The notes under the pieces: model-generated
Databases searched by the model: none
Told to the model about the DNA's origin: nothing
The model's input: only the letters and a program-made list of their open reading frames with translations
Shown: piece after piece, positions 34,909-46,239 of the stretch
Position numbering within the stretch: the first letter of the stretch is position 1
Layout: each line of letters begins with the position of its first letter
Made by a program: the position numbers and the translations under genes
Assembly (NCBI GenBank): GCA_022578605.1
Contig: MU394053.1
Location: forward strand, 186,001-250,000
Length of the DNA: 64,000 nt
Reading direction: 5' to 3'
Source of the DNA: Camillea tinctor
Taxonomy: Eukaryota; Ascomycota; Sordariomycetes; Xylariales; Xylariaceae

Positions 34909-37392
34909 TTACGAGAGGAAGCTCTTGGTGAAGCTGGTGATGACGTCCCGAAGTTTCTGCTCAAGTTCCTTGCTGAGAGCACCCTCCTTCTCGATCGTAG
35001 CGAGCAGCGCCGACTCGTTCGTCTTGAGGTGGCCTAGGAAGTCAGACTCCCACTGGAGGATCTTGGCGACGGGCACCTGGTCAAGGAAACCGTTGACACC
35101 GGCGAAGATGAGGGGAACCATCTCGTTGACGGCCATGGGAGAGTACTGCTTCTGCTTGAGAAGCTCGGTCAACTGTAGCGTAGAGAAAAACACGCAATTA
35201 GCATCGTAATAATCACATCATAAGGTAGTAACAATAATAGTAATGAACCCAAAGTCAGTAGCAACTTACACGTTCACCACGGTTCAGGGTCTGCTTGGTG
35301 GCAGCATCCAGATCGGAACCGAATTGGGCGAAGGCAGCGACTTCACGGTACTGGGCCAAGAAGAGCTTGAGCGAGCCAGCGACCTGCTTCATGGCCTTAA
35401 GCTGGGCGGCGGAACCGACACGGGACACGGAAAGACCGACGTTGATGGCAGGTCGGACACCCTTGTAGAACAGCTCGGACTCCAAGAAGATCTGGCCGTC
35501 GGTAATGGAAATGACGTTGGTAGGAATGTAGGCAGACACATCACCACCCTGGGTCTCAATGACGGGCAGGGCAGTCATGGAACCACCACCGTGCTTGTCG
35601 CTCATCTTGGCGGCACGCTCCAGCAGACGCGAGTGGAGGTAGAAGACGTCACCGGGGTAAGCCTCACGTCCGGGGGGACGACGCAGAAGCAGAGACATCT
35701 GACGGTAGGCGACGGCCTGCTTGGACAGATCGTCGTAGATGACGAGAGAGTGCTTGCCGTTGTCACGGAACCACTCGCCGATCGAAGCACCGGTGAAGGG
35801 GGCAATGTACTGCAGAGGCGCAGCCTCGGAAGCAGTAGCAGCAACGACGATAGAGTACTTCATGGCATCGTTCTCCTCAAGGGTCTTGACGAGTTGAGCA
35901 ACGGTGGATCGCTTCTGACCGACGGCAACGTAGATGCAGTAGAGCTTCTTGGTCTCGTCGGTGCTGTTGTTCCACCGCTTCTGGTTAAGGATGGCGTCGA
36001 GGGCGACGGCAGTCTTTCCGGTCTGACGGTCACCGATAATCAACTCACGCTGGCCACGACCAATGGGCACCATGGCGTCGATCGACTTGAGACCAGTCTG
36101 CACGGGCTGGTTGACGGATCGGCGGGGCAGAATACCAGGGGCCTTCAGCTGAGCACGGCGCTTCTCCTTGGTGTTCAAGGGGCCCTTGCCATCGATGGGG
36201 TTACCGAGAGCGTCGACGACACGGCCGAGAAGCTCAGGGCCGACGGGAACATCGACCTAAGAATTACAACTATGGTCAATGGGGTAGATCCTCCACCGTG
36301 CATTGCGGGGACCCAAACTCACGATTTCTCCGGTACGCTTGACGGTCTCGCCCTCCTTGACTAGACGGTCAGAACCGAAAAGCACAACACCGACCTGGCC
36401 GGCCTCGAGGTTCATGCACATTCCCTTGACACCAGAAGCGAACCTGCAGGAGAGTTGAGTTAATCAATTGCCTCTTCTTTTCTCCCCACTCGGAACAGCC
36501 AAAAGAAAAAGGTGACATACTCGACAAGTTCTTCGGCCTGGACGTTGGCCATACCGTGCACACGGGCGATACCATCACTATATTGATTCGCAAGGTCAGC
36601 TAGAGTCTAGACATGTATGGTTGGTTGCATGCAATTGGATAGGATGCATAGGTAAAAAATGAGTTGTGGTTGTGGTCGGTGGTAGTAATGATGTTGATGG
36701 GATCAATAATATAAGAAATGTTGATCGATTGGTAATGGTTTTGTGTGATTTCGGCAGGTTTGGAGGCTTTGAGGAGAGTGACGATGATTTTTTTTTCTTG
36801 CGGCGACTTTGTTGAAAATCTCTCTCGAGATGGAGGAAGGGCCCACATACCCAACAGAAAGGACACGACCCGTCTCGGCCAGACTCGTCTCCTCGGAAAC
36901 ACCACGGATTCTCTGCTCGAGGATAGAAGAAACCTCGGTAGGGGAAGCCTTCGCGTCGGCGGCGTAGGACCGGGCCTGGAAGCTCACGGCGGCGGGTGCG
37001 GCATTTCGTGCCTTTCAACACCAAAAAAGTTAGCCGAAAGTCCGAGCATTAGGCAAAGTTGGTAGTCAAAACTGCTACTGCAAGCTGCTTATAAAGCTCT
37101 ACAAGCTACCCATTGCCAGCTTAAAACAACCTCAAATATATCAATTGAGCTGGTTGCGTGGTGTAGACGTGATTCGAGGTTGGTCGCAGAGCTTTTTTGG
37201 GTGTCGTGATGACATTAGACGGAGGGATGGGGGGAGGGGAACCAGAGAGCTGCGATGCTGCAGAGCAACCCGGACCACCACCACACACACACACGCACAC
37301 GCACACACAAAATAACTTACCGCAACGACTCTGCCCGAGGCAGAAATAGCGCTCACGGCGCGCGTGGACTGTCTGAGGGCGTTTCGGAACAT
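34909..37392 (-). CDS. atp1: Mitochondrial F1-ATP synthase subunit alpha
   Basis: Six exons (minus strand): 37392-37321, 37011-36851, 36577-36521, 36443-36323, 36256-35270 and 35172-34909, sum 1662 nt, 553 aa. The first exon codes an Arg/Ser-rich presequence ([17 protein letters not shown]), as expected for mitochondrial import. Core motifs: [15 protein letters not shown] (made by splicing), the nucleotide-binding P-loop GDRQTGKT at 212-219, and the alpha/beta signature in [17 protein letters not shown]. The alpha subunit forms the hexameric F1 head with beta and binds nucleotide non-catalytically. Introns 1 (309 nt) and 2 (273 nt) are longer than the rest and lie near the 5' end; intron 1 holds a CA microsatellite. 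High codon bias fits strong expression. Confidence 0.97.
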
Positions 37393-39904
37393 ATTATAAA
37401 GAGGGATATATGGTCCTCTAGAGGGAGAAAAAAAGAAAAGGGAAAGTCAATTGCAAGGGACTTGCAATTGAGAAGGAGAGGAGAGGGTGGATTTTCAAAG
37501 GTGGTGAAGTCTGCAAAACGGAGACTATTTTTTTTTTTCTCAAATGAGTGTTAAAAAAAAAAGAGACTTACGAGAACCACCGGAGGAAAGGCAATGGAGA
37601 GAGGACAGAGGAGAGGCTGAGCACAGACCACTTTAAATCGACACTAATATTTTAGTGTACTTACAGGTATTTTCGTAGGTAGGAGCAAGCTTCCTCACAT
37701 ACTAGATTCAACCCGAAACAACCCGGCAGCAAGCAGTATATACATAGTACCTACACTCCTGCCTTCTCTCTCATTTTCCCCAATTTCTTCTGTCCATATG
37801 ATCCTAATCCAACCAATGGATCTCACTACGGTCCCACCTTTCAAGTCGTACCTAACGGGTCTGATACCTCTTACATGTACGTACTTCATGTATGTCATTT
37901 TGTATTTCTACAAAGATCTTATCAATCGATCCATCGAATTTATTTCAGATCCATTGACCCATTGCCCACAACCTACAGTACCTATACCTTAGGCAGTGTA
38001 CCTAGGTATACCTAGGGGAATTAGCTTCAAAATTGAAGCATCAATCAATACTAGTACTAGTAACCTGCACTTCAGACAGAGGCTATCTCAGGCTCTAAAT
38101 TGCATCTCGTTATACAACCTTGAATATGTTTTTAGATCTTTCCTTAAACTTTTTATTTTTGGTTCAACGTTTTCTTTCTTGTTCATGCGAGAAACACTTT
38201 GAGATAGGCTGTAATAGAACGTACTAGCTTGTGTCTTAGTATGCGACATTTTTTCCCCAGAACTAGATTGTCTCTTATCCCAAGCTATTAGTATCGTCAA
38301 CCAACATCATGTCTTCAGCTTTAACGGTTTTCGATAACTCAAATGGAACATCGTTGCAATACAATACCGATATTCACTCAGGTTCGAATTCCGGAGATTA
38401 GCCGAAGACTAGTCGGTATACCGGTGGCACTTACTGCCCCAATATACCAGCCACATAGTGCCACAGTTATAGTCTTGGGGGTACACATCCCCAGACCGGA
38501 CTTATAAGTTAAGGTTCGAAGCTTTATAGACGGTACGTTTGCTTAATAGACAGCAGAAGAAGAGGAAAGTTGTGTGATCTTATCGCTTGTCACTAAGTCA
38601 GAATACAGAACCAAGAGACTAGGTAGTGGAATTTTTAGATGTATATTCAAATTAATGTCAGTTGAATTAAACCTCATATCCCTCCTTCTAATTTCTCATC
38701 ATTCATCCTCATTATTGCTCTTCCTTATTTTAAGTATCATCAATAAAGACATTGCGTTTGATAAGGCTGATTTTATAGTGATGGGTGTGGAAATGGAATT
38801 TATTCAACGTTACATATATAGCTGGCAATAAGAGGCAAGATTGAGAATCAATTAAGACAGAAACTCATGCACTCTGCTATAAGGCTTGCAGAACTGCGGC
38901 GATTGTTACAAATCGTCTTAATTATTTTGTTAAACAAAATTAAATACAGTTTAGGTGAGGTTCTTTTTTTTTAACTCTCTAAACGAAGCATTGAACATCT
39001 ACTTTGTATCATTATAACTCTCTAGTGACTTGCATAAACCTGCATTCCTCATGTTAAGTATCATGTGTAACCATACATGAGCCTGCAAAGATCCAGGTCT
39101 GTCAATAGTCCAAGCCCGTCATTCCTATTGATAGCACATGTACAAATGTAAAAAGACTAGTTGCAGGGGTGCAAAAGAGGGGCACCAAATCTTCGACTAA
39201 ATTACGCAAGAAACTGCCAGTCCATCTTGACTTGTTTCAAAAGACTACTTATTATGTAGGTACTTAGGTATGCTTCAGCATAGATAGGTATTTTATGCGT
39301 GAAAAAAAGGGAGTTTGCCTGTGAAATATCAGTCAGTTACTTGGCATTCCCTATCAGTAACATGCTATTCCCATACTCACATTATAGAGCACACTTGAAA
39401 AGAAAAAACAGGGACTTTAAATACATAACTGTAGTCTGTCGCTTGACTTTATTTATTCATGTGTCCCATGTCTCGACGTGCTCAGTTAGCTGACTAACAG
39501 CTAACTTAGATCATTACTAAGTATAAACAATTGACCAATCGGGAGGAGCGATAGCTCGTCACAAGGGCGCGCATACATATTGGATTTGACATGGAGTGGA
39601 GAATTATCAAAAGGCTATTGTATAGTATCAGTCCTCGCATAGACACACCTTTAGAGGTATAGGTAAGGGGAGGACTAGGAAACATGACTCGACCTGGCTA
39701 CAATATAAGAATAGAATGAAAAGACGTTAAACTAAGCTCTGATTTTCTCTCACATATAGACTTTTTTCAGGCAAAGAAACTTCTAAAGCCCTTCGCTTGT
39801 TTGCCCCTAACTTATATCCACAATAAGAGACTATAGAATCCTTTAACCCATCGACACACCGACAAAACGCATATTCAATTAACAAAACAAACACCTCCTC
39901 CAAA
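37393..39904. other. 2.5 kb intergenic region, no gene seen
   Basis: Left end is the ATP synthase alpha promoter and 5' UTR (A/G-rich at 37420-37570 on the plus strand). The rest is AT-rich; short frames carry no recognisable motif. Confidence 0.5.
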
Positions 39905-40585
39905 ATGGTCACCTCATCAGGCTCTCTAGACTTCGGTCTACCAACAGCCACAAACACAACAAAATCAATCGAGAACACTACCCACCCTCTCAAACCAAAC
40001 ACTGTAGCTAAACCCACCGCCCCCCTCGAAATTGAGATAACCCCGGCCCACCCCTCCGACGCCCCCGCTATCGCCCGCGTCGGCGCGCAGAGTTTCAGCG
40101 ACACATTCGGGTTCTCCGTGCCCGCATCGGACCTCGCCTCCTTCCTAGCCGAGACCTACAGCCCGGAAGCGATCCTGTCCGACATCCACGACGCCCCAGC
40201 GCAGATGACCTTCGTAGCACGGTCCGCGTCCGCCTCCCCCGGCACTTCCATCGCCCCCGGCACTATCCTCGGCTTCGTGCAGCTCGTGCGCGGGATCACG
40301 GAGCAAGGGGTGCCCGGGTCGGACCCGGCGCGGCACGCGGAGCTGCGGCGCCTGTACGTCGACGGGGCCGCGCAGGGGTGCGGCGTGGGGTCCAAGCTCA
40401 TGAGCGCGCTGGAGCAACGCGCGGCGGACGAGGGGTTCGAGTACGTCTGGCTTAGCGTGTGGGAGGATAACGCGCATGCGCAGCGCATCTATGAGAGGAG
40501 GGGGTATGTGCGTGTGGGGGCGCTGGACTTTGCGACGGGGGGCTGCATCCAGACGGATTGGGTTATGGCGAAGAAGTTGGTTTGA
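39905..40585 (+). CDS. GNAT-family N-acetyltransferase
   Basis: Single exon, 226 aa. After a 40-residue Thr/Pro-rich leader the GNAT fold begins (IEITPAHPSDAPAIARVGAQ), with ILGFVQL as strand beta-4 and the acetyl-CoA pyrophosphate loop in LRRLYVDGAAQGCGVGSKLM, which matches the Q/R-x-x-G-x-G/A consensus. WLSVWEDNAHAQRIYERRGY is motif B. It transfers acetyl from acetyl-CoA to an amine; the substrate may be a small molecule or protein and cannot be told. No intron or targeting signal is visible. GC rises sharply from about 40050 onward compared with the leader. Confidence 0.88.
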   Translation: MVTSSGSLDFGLPTATNTTKSIENTTHPLKPNTVAKPTAPLEIEITPAHPSDAPAIARVGAQSFSDTFGFSVPASDLASFLAETYSPEAILSDIHDAPAQMTFVARSASASPGTSIAPGTILGFVQLVRGITEQGVPGSDPARHAELRRLYVDGAAQGCGVGSKLMSALEQRAADEGFEYVWLSVWEDNAHAQRIYERRGYVRVGALDFATGGCIQTDWVMAKKLV

Positions 40586-42350
40586 TGGAGGGGAGGGAGA
40601 AGGGATAAAAGAAAAGGGATAAAAGAAGAAGAAAAAGGGGGGTGGGAGGGTGAGGGGATAGACGGAGAATTATTTTCTTTTGTTCGACATAATATCTGTG
40701 GCACAGGGTCGATAGACGTTTGGGACATAGGGGGAGCGACGTGATCTTTAGCGCCCTTCTTAGATTTATAAATATAGTTACTGCAAGATACACAGTAAGT
40801 TATAGAGACACATCTTGTAGTAAATATCTTTCTTTTTTCAAAATATCCAAAGTGTAGATATATAAATTATGCTTTGTGAACTAGAGAAGAGACCCTTGGG
40901 AAAATTTTAAGGCAGGTTGAAAGGTTCATGCCACTAAGACAGAGAGGATAAGCGCGAAGGTAGCTGGTCAGGAGAGGGTACGGTCATAGCCTAGAAGACT
41001 TTTGGGTTAGGGGAGCAGCAAAAGCCATGAGTAGAATGGCAGGTTCGTGAAATGTGTTGGGGTGAGGGAAAATGCAGGGACAGCAGTGCATATAACAATG
41101 ACCCTTACGCACGTATCTCCAGCCTGTTCTCGGCAGGTGAAGGCATAAGGCGGTATAACCACCGACAAACTTGTACTTTTATATACAATATCGAGATATA
41201 GACCGGCCGTTGAAGGTATTGAATAGTACTACTTGCATGAGCGCCTATAGATGGTCACGGAGTTTACAATTATCGCCGGTTGCTAACAAGCAACCGGTCC
41301 TATTGGAAGTGGATCAACCGCCGGACCATATTTCATCTATTCGAACGCATACTACCTAGTAGCCATCAGGCCAAGACGACCGGGAATGAGTTCGACAGCG
41401 ATGAATCAAGCTACTTACTCCATGTCGGGAAATGTCGGACGAGCCATGATAAGAAATCACCAAGGTTCGCTCGACTTTCCATTAAGACTCAATATCAATC
41501 GGCTTTGTCTTTCTTCTTAACTCCTTGCTCCACAATTGGGCCGGCGCGGCAAGATGGAAACTTGCCCCTTTCTCTCCACTATGCATGCCCCTCACCTTTA
41601 TGATACCAGAACATCAAGAAAATACACATTTTTTTCATACTGTTATCAAGATGGAGTTTTATATGATTAGACACATTATTTGACTATATCTATCGTGAGG
41701 ACGTCACATTTCATTGTCGAGACGCTTCATTCATCATCGAGGTGCTATGAAAAGCTCTCCTGATTGTTCCTGATAACTATTATCCACGTAGGTTTCGTAC
41801 TAGATTTTCTTAACTTCAAAGATAACAGTGGTTCGAGATTAATTCAGATCATCTCCAAAACATGCTGAGTAGACAGATTTTATGTACTCTTTTTATAGAT
41901 TCTAAATAAAAACTAAAACTTTTTATCAACGTCTGAAAACAAAAAGTTATAGTAAAGAAATCGAGATATTTGAGTACACGATAAAATAATTCAAGTATAA
42001 GTAAACATTCCTATAATTACCTACTAAAAAGCGTATAAGGTAAAGATGTTGTTTATTTCAAACCATTACTCTTTAATGTGATAGCGTAATTACATTTTCA
42101 GAGTGGGCTAACTGAATGTTGAATTCCTATGTAGTTGTTCTGTTTCTGGCTATTCTTTACCCAAGTTGATTGGGTCGTAACAGGTGTATCACGTTGTCCT
42201 CGCTGGAAAACGGAACATCCTTGGCTGACATATGTATACAATCTTTAATTAAAAAATAGCTATAGCCAGCGTGAATATGAACTAAACTGTCTCCTCTGAA
42301 TTCTATCAGCCATACAACCTGCGGCTAAGCTCGATCGGCTGCCGATCACC
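40586..42350. other. 1.8 kb convergent intergenic region, no gene seen
   Basis: Lies between the stop codons of two converging genes. AT content climbs to the right (41600-42300). No gene or repeat structure supported. Confidence 0.5.
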
Positions 42351-43496
42351 TCAGCCCTGCGCCGGCTTAATTGGCTTTGTTTTTTCAACAAAATCAATCT
42401 CGCCAAGTGTTTTTGTTAGCCAGACGTCACTTGGTGTATACGCTCCTTTTTGCTCAGCATCTGCTCCCTCTATAAGGGTTCCGCTGAGGAATGTGTGTGG
42501 GAAGCCAGGATTGAACGGGTAGGCTCCGTCTATCTTAGCGACGTCTTCATCCGTAAGATTGACAGATAACCCAGCAATGTTGCTCTTGATGTGTTCGAGT
42601 TTCCTTCCTCCCACGATAGGAAATACATATGGCGTCTTGTGCATGACATATGCAGCAGCAATATGCAGGAGCTCTACTCCTGTACCCTTTTCCTTCGCAA
42701 TCTGCTCCAAGACCAGCGACACACTCTTATCATGATTCGAAAGAGGGATATGTTTCCGTCCTTCGTTGGCCTGCTCGCGTTTCTTGAAACCCTCTTCTGT
42801 CTGGAAGCGGCCCTGATTCAGCACCCCGTAAGGGGCAATACCCATCCCCTCGTCCTGACACATGGGAATGATGTCTCTCTCGAAATCACGCAAAGAGGCG
42901 TTCCACATCCCTTGATACACCACAAACGGCCGCAACCCAGCCATGCGTGCATACTGGTTTGCCTTAGCGACAACCCAAGCCGGCGTATCTGAAATGCCAA
43001 GATACAGCACCTTGCCAGAGGCTACAAGGTCATTGAGGCTGTGCATCAGTTCCGGAATGGTGATCGTGTAATCCCACCAGTGAAGGTAGAATATATCAAC
43101 GTATGATGTCTGGAGTCGGCGTAGTGATTCTTCCAGTGAGAGCCGCATGGACTTGGTCCCATTCCCGCCGACGTTGGTCTGGATATGAATTTCCTTGCCT
43201 GACTTGTAGGGACTAGAATACTTGGTAGCCAACACGATTTCATCACGGTTTTGGCGGGCAGCGAGCCACTCGCCCAACCAAGTCTCGGATTGGCCCGCCT
43301 GGTAGAGGTTGGCAGTGTCGATGAAGTTACCTCCTTGCTCGAAGAAGTGGTCAAGAATCTCGAAGGCAGTATCCTTGCTACAATCACCCATTCGCTCCCT
43401 GTGGGCCTCGCCAAAGTTCATTGTGCCTAGGCATAGCGGTGATACCCGGATAGAGGCGTTGGGAGCGAGCTGGCGATGGCGAGCAAGAAGAGACAT
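42351..43496 (-). CDS. Aldo-keto reductase, aryl-alcohol dehydrogenase type
   Basis: Single exon, 381 aa. The catalytic tetrad is complete: Asp60 and Tyr65 in NFIDTANLYQ, Lys92 in LATKYS and His139 in IFYLHWWD. The cofactor loop VGGRKLEHIKSNI lies near the C-terminus. Length and the C-terminal extension fit the fungal AAD/norsolorinic-acid-reductase-like group, which reduces aromatic aldehydes or polyketide ketones with NADPH. A 159-bp repeat with a TATA-like box begins only 45 bp upstream of the ATG and points toward the gene (see 43541-43699), so it probably supplies the promoter. Neighbours (NmrA pseudogene, P450, MFS, second reductase) suggest a specialised metabolic or detoxification role. 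Confidence 0.92.
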   Translation of the reverse strand: MSLLARHRQLAPNASIRVSPLCLGTMNFGEAHRERMGDCSKDTAFEILDHFFEQGGNFIDTANLYQAGQSETWLGEWLAARQNRDEIVLATKYSSPYKSGKEIHIQTNVGGNGTKSMRLSLEESLRRLQTSYVDIFYLHWWDYTITIPELMHSLNDLVASGKVLYLGISDTPAWVVAKANQYARMAGLRPFVVYQGMWNASLRDFERDIIPMCQDEGMGIAPYGVLNQGRFQTEEGFKKREQANEGRKHIPLSNHDKSVSLVLEQIAKEKGTGVELLHIAAAYVMHKTPYVFPIVGGRKLEHIKSNIAGLSVNLTDEDVAKIDGAYPFNPGFPHTFLSGTLIEGADAEQKGAYTPSDVWLTKTLGEIDFVEKTKPIKPAQG

Positions 43497-44224
43497 TATG
43501 AATCGAGAAAGCGTGACACTTGAGTTCTGTTATGTTTTCGAGGGTATCTATTGGAGTGAGATGATAGGTGAGGGAAATGATGAAGTGTATTAGTTCAGGA
43601 GAGAGTCTAGAGGAGGGCGTAAGCCCGATATATATGTACATGTAGTAGTAGTGTAGTACCATATAGTGGGGTGGTAAACCCATATTTCAACAGTATCTGC
43701 TTCTACCTGGTCGTCCTTTTAGAATACGCAAAGGTTCGAATACAGGGCGGAAATAGAAGTTAAGTCCGGGTAAATGCTTTATAATCCAGGAGGTCGATAG
43801 TGTAGTATACCTGTCCGCCCCACCTTCGATGCCGTTCTTAAAGCCTTGGTATTCTATACTTTACTCGGCATTCAACTCCACTTCAATTTAGACCCTGTAG
43901 TTCTGCTACGCATTCTTCGGACGGGGCAGCCGAGGCCGGCCGCATCTCTAAACACTTGCCGAACTTTGCTACATAGAACATTTGTACAAGACCTGCTTAT
44001 TAATTATTATTAATTATTTTTCTTTTCTTTTTTTTCTAGAAGAAAAGGGGTAGAAAAAAAGGGGAACCACACGGGCCTCAAAACTGATAATGACTATCTA
44101 GAGTTTTTCACTACATTTTAGTAACAGATGGGCTATAACCTTTCTTATGTTCCCAACTGTTGAACTATTGTGGATAATCAAAATGGTAATTCTTAATAAG
44201 GAAAAAATCCATTATCTAGATAGC
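43497..44224. other. Intergenic region carrying the repeat copy 1
   Basis: Apart from the repeat at 43541-43699 there is no feature. A pyrimidine/purine tract at 44010-44070 and AT-rich DNA lead to the 3' end of the NmrA-like pseudogene. Confidence 0.5.
43541..43699 (-). repeat. Inverted dispersed repeat, copy 1 (LTR- or MITE-like, TATA-bearing)
   Basis: Read on the minus strand it begins CAGATACTGTTGAAATATGG and ends CTCACTCCAATAGATACCCT. It matches 45069-45223 in opposite orientation at roughly 85% identity by eye. It contains CATATATATC (43627-43636), about 135 bp upstream of the aldo-keto reductase start. TGTTG at one end is usual for LTRs, but the other end is CCAATA rather than a CA end; weak terminal inverted similarity (CTGTTGAAAT versus CTATTGGAGT) would also fit a small MITE. 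GATAC occurs on both sides of the element proper and may be a target duplication. Confidence 0.75.
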
Positions 44225-45430
44225 CTAGACTTTGTTCGCCGCCTTCGCCCTCTCCCAGGCTCCTCGCAGCATTTCCTCTACAGAGATATATTTGATGTCA
44301 GAGAAACGCTTATTCCAATCCGGCTCGACGTCGATAATACCATTCCAGATGCCTAGCGCCTACCCTAACACAAAAGGCACCACCATTTCCTGAACATTCT
44401 CTGGTGGTAGAGTCTCATCAAACTCAAATTCTTTCCCTAAAATCACGTAGTAAGCATTTTGAAGCTATTGTGGGACACGTAACAGGACTAGCACGCAAAT
44501 TGTGCTCTCGAAGAATGTACCGAGTAACTCAATGGATGAAGGAGTGTAGCTGCCTACCTGTAATCTTCTCTGCGATTTCGACGACCTTCAGCATGTCAGT
44601 TTTCTCACCAACAATACCTCCTTGAAGAGACCAAGGCTCATCGGATTCGATGGCTCGTGCAACAACTACGCCAAAATCACTCGCCGCTGTTAGGCACATA
44701 GCCATCCTCGACGATAACCGCGCGAGCTCCGAGGAGGTTGAATAGGAGGGGGAACGTGTTCATGTGTTCTGATGGCGGGAAAGGGGACGCGAGATAATTC
44801 ATACGGAGTCCTGGCTGGAATATTCCGTACCCAAGCACCTGCCAAATGTCAGCACACTTGGGACTGTACTGACTGACTGAATGCTAGATAACGACTAACC
44901 TTCTTTTCTCTATTGACCTCTTCTAGGTAGTTGAGAACCTCGGCTTTGTGAGCGTACATCTTGATCGAGCTCTTAGTCTTCCTAAACTTACGATTAGACA
45001 CACTCTCTGAAAGGAGACCTAGGTAATGGCGCCCTATTCAAAGAAAAAGAAGGCAGAGGAATACTACTCAGATACTGTTGAAATATGGGGTTACCACCCC
45101 ACTATACAATACTATACTACTACTACGTGTACATATATATCGGGCTCTCGCCCTCCTCTATACTCTCTCCTGGACTAATACACTTCATCCTGTCCCTCAC
45201 CTATCGTCTCACTCCAATACCCTGCCTATTCACTGGGGGCGTATCTTCTAACATGAGCCACGATATATGCATCAATAAGAGCCTTTTGTGTATGATTGCT
45301 AGGATCGGTCATTGGATTGATGAATGCGAGGACGTAGTTAACATCCTGCAGTATTGAGATAAGCGCCTTATGATTGCCGTAATCGGTGACCTGAACTACC
45401 TAGGCACCTGGTGGAACGACAGCGTCGGCT
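44225..45430 (-). pseudogene. NmrA-like (isoflavone-reductase-type) gene, broken
   Basis: Minus-strand pieces line up in order with NmrA/PCBER-type NAD(P)-binding proteins. Around 45415-45235: VVQVTDYGNHKALISIL and VNYVLAFINP, ending VRRYAPSE. Around 44960-44900: MYAHKAEVLNYLEEVNREKK. Around 44835-44695: IFQPGLRMNYLASPFP, then AARAIVEDGY-like sequence. Around 44700-44565: DFGVVVARAIESDEPWSLQGG. Last piece: DVEPDWNKRFSDIKYISVEE, with a stop at 44225. Lesions: an in-frame TAG before VVQV, TAG directly after APSE, a frameshift near 44697, an inserted 155-bp repeat (45069-45223), and loss of the Rossmann N-terminus. Intact relatives are NAD(P)H-dependent reductases or redox sensors. Not functional as read. 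Confidence 0.8.
45069..45223 (+). repeat. Inverted dispersed repeat, copy 2, inside the NmrA pseudogene
   Basis: Starts CAGATACTGTTGAAATATGG on the plus strand and ends CTCACTCCAATACCCT. It lies between the APSE and YAHKAEV parts of the NmrA-like pseudogene. Compared with copy 1 it lacks GATA near the end, which removes the possible target duplication on that side. Confidence 0.75.
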
Positions 45431-45466
45431 GGGTTCTAACCAAGTTTTAGAGTACATTCACTAGAA

Positions 45467-45726
45467 TACGTCTCCTACGTCCATGAAGTCGGCGACATCC
45501 TGATACCGCTAGACCACCTAGATGATATCGGAAAGAAGGACGGTGAAGTTTTCAAAACCATTCCTATGGCTGACTGGATCAAAAAGGCTATTTCTGCTGG
45601 CCTGCATCCTGCTGTTGCGACGGTCATTCGGGGAATGGGTTCCCCCGGTACGCGGGACTACCCAAGGCTTCAAAAAAAAATATTGAAACATAGATCATAT
45701 ACCCTATCGACCGCGGGTTTCAGATG
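45467..45726 (+). pseudogene. Fragment resembling the C-terminal tail of a reductase domain
   Basis: An open plus-strand stretch reads YVHEVGDILIPLDHLDD and then KTIPMADWIKKAISAGLHPA, with a stop near 45724. The tryptophan-containing xPMADWIKKA pattern resembles tails of NAD(P)-dependent reductase domains of NRPS-like or polyketide enzymes, but the match is from memory and weak. No start codon or upstream domain is found, because the sequence to the left is the head of the NmrA-like pseudogene on the other strand. Probably debris of a larger gene. Confidence 0.35.
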
Positions 45727-46239
45727 ACATAATTAGATTAGATTGGCAGTCAAATTGGATATACTCCCGCTTTCTCGAGTCTCCCATATTAATTAGCTGG
45801 TTTCCCTGTGACAATTGAATACTTAGTTCTATTTTACCACGAAATACCACATCAATGAATGAATATCGGTAGCCCAGTAAGTACAAGACGCTTTACAATA
45901 AGTGAGGTAGCACTCGAGCTTCAACACAATAATCAGAATGACATTTTTCAGTTCACTTTATTACCGGCATCAACTCCTAAGACTCTAAACTTCACTTGCC
46001 GACAACAACAACAACAACAACAAACAAAGTAACTCGGCTTCCAGGCACTTAGGACTATTGATGAAGGAGGCAATATTGTTGACTCAGTGAAAACATAGAG
46101 TGCTTATACAGGTGCCAACTGGCAACGCACAAGCATAATTTTAACCTAAAGAACTGCATGAATTGAGGGAGGTAAAGTGCGTATACAGGTCCGTAACATG
46201 AATCATATCACCTCGAATTGATACAACAAGTCATCCTCC
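45727..46239. other. Intergenic region downstream of the P450 gene
   Basis: Contains a CAA microsatellite (about 46002-46024) and AT-rich DNA; no gene supported. Confidence 0.5.

Noticed and set aside
35243..36364. 373-codon plus-strand frame opposite ATP synthase alpha
   Set aside because: It mirrors the strongly biased codons of the alpha-subunit gene and runs across two of its introns; no family resemblance.
38310..38400. tRNA-like T-loop GGTTCGAATTCC
   Set aside because: No acceptor, D or anticodon stems can be folded in the 80 bases before it. No tRNA or rRNA gene was recognised elsewhere in the window.
43384..45357. Two small proteins with nearly identical N-termini at 43683 (-) and 45085 (+)
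   Set aside because: The similarity comes from the inverted DNA repeat at 43541-43699 and 45069-45223, which is non-coding; the frames diverge outside it.
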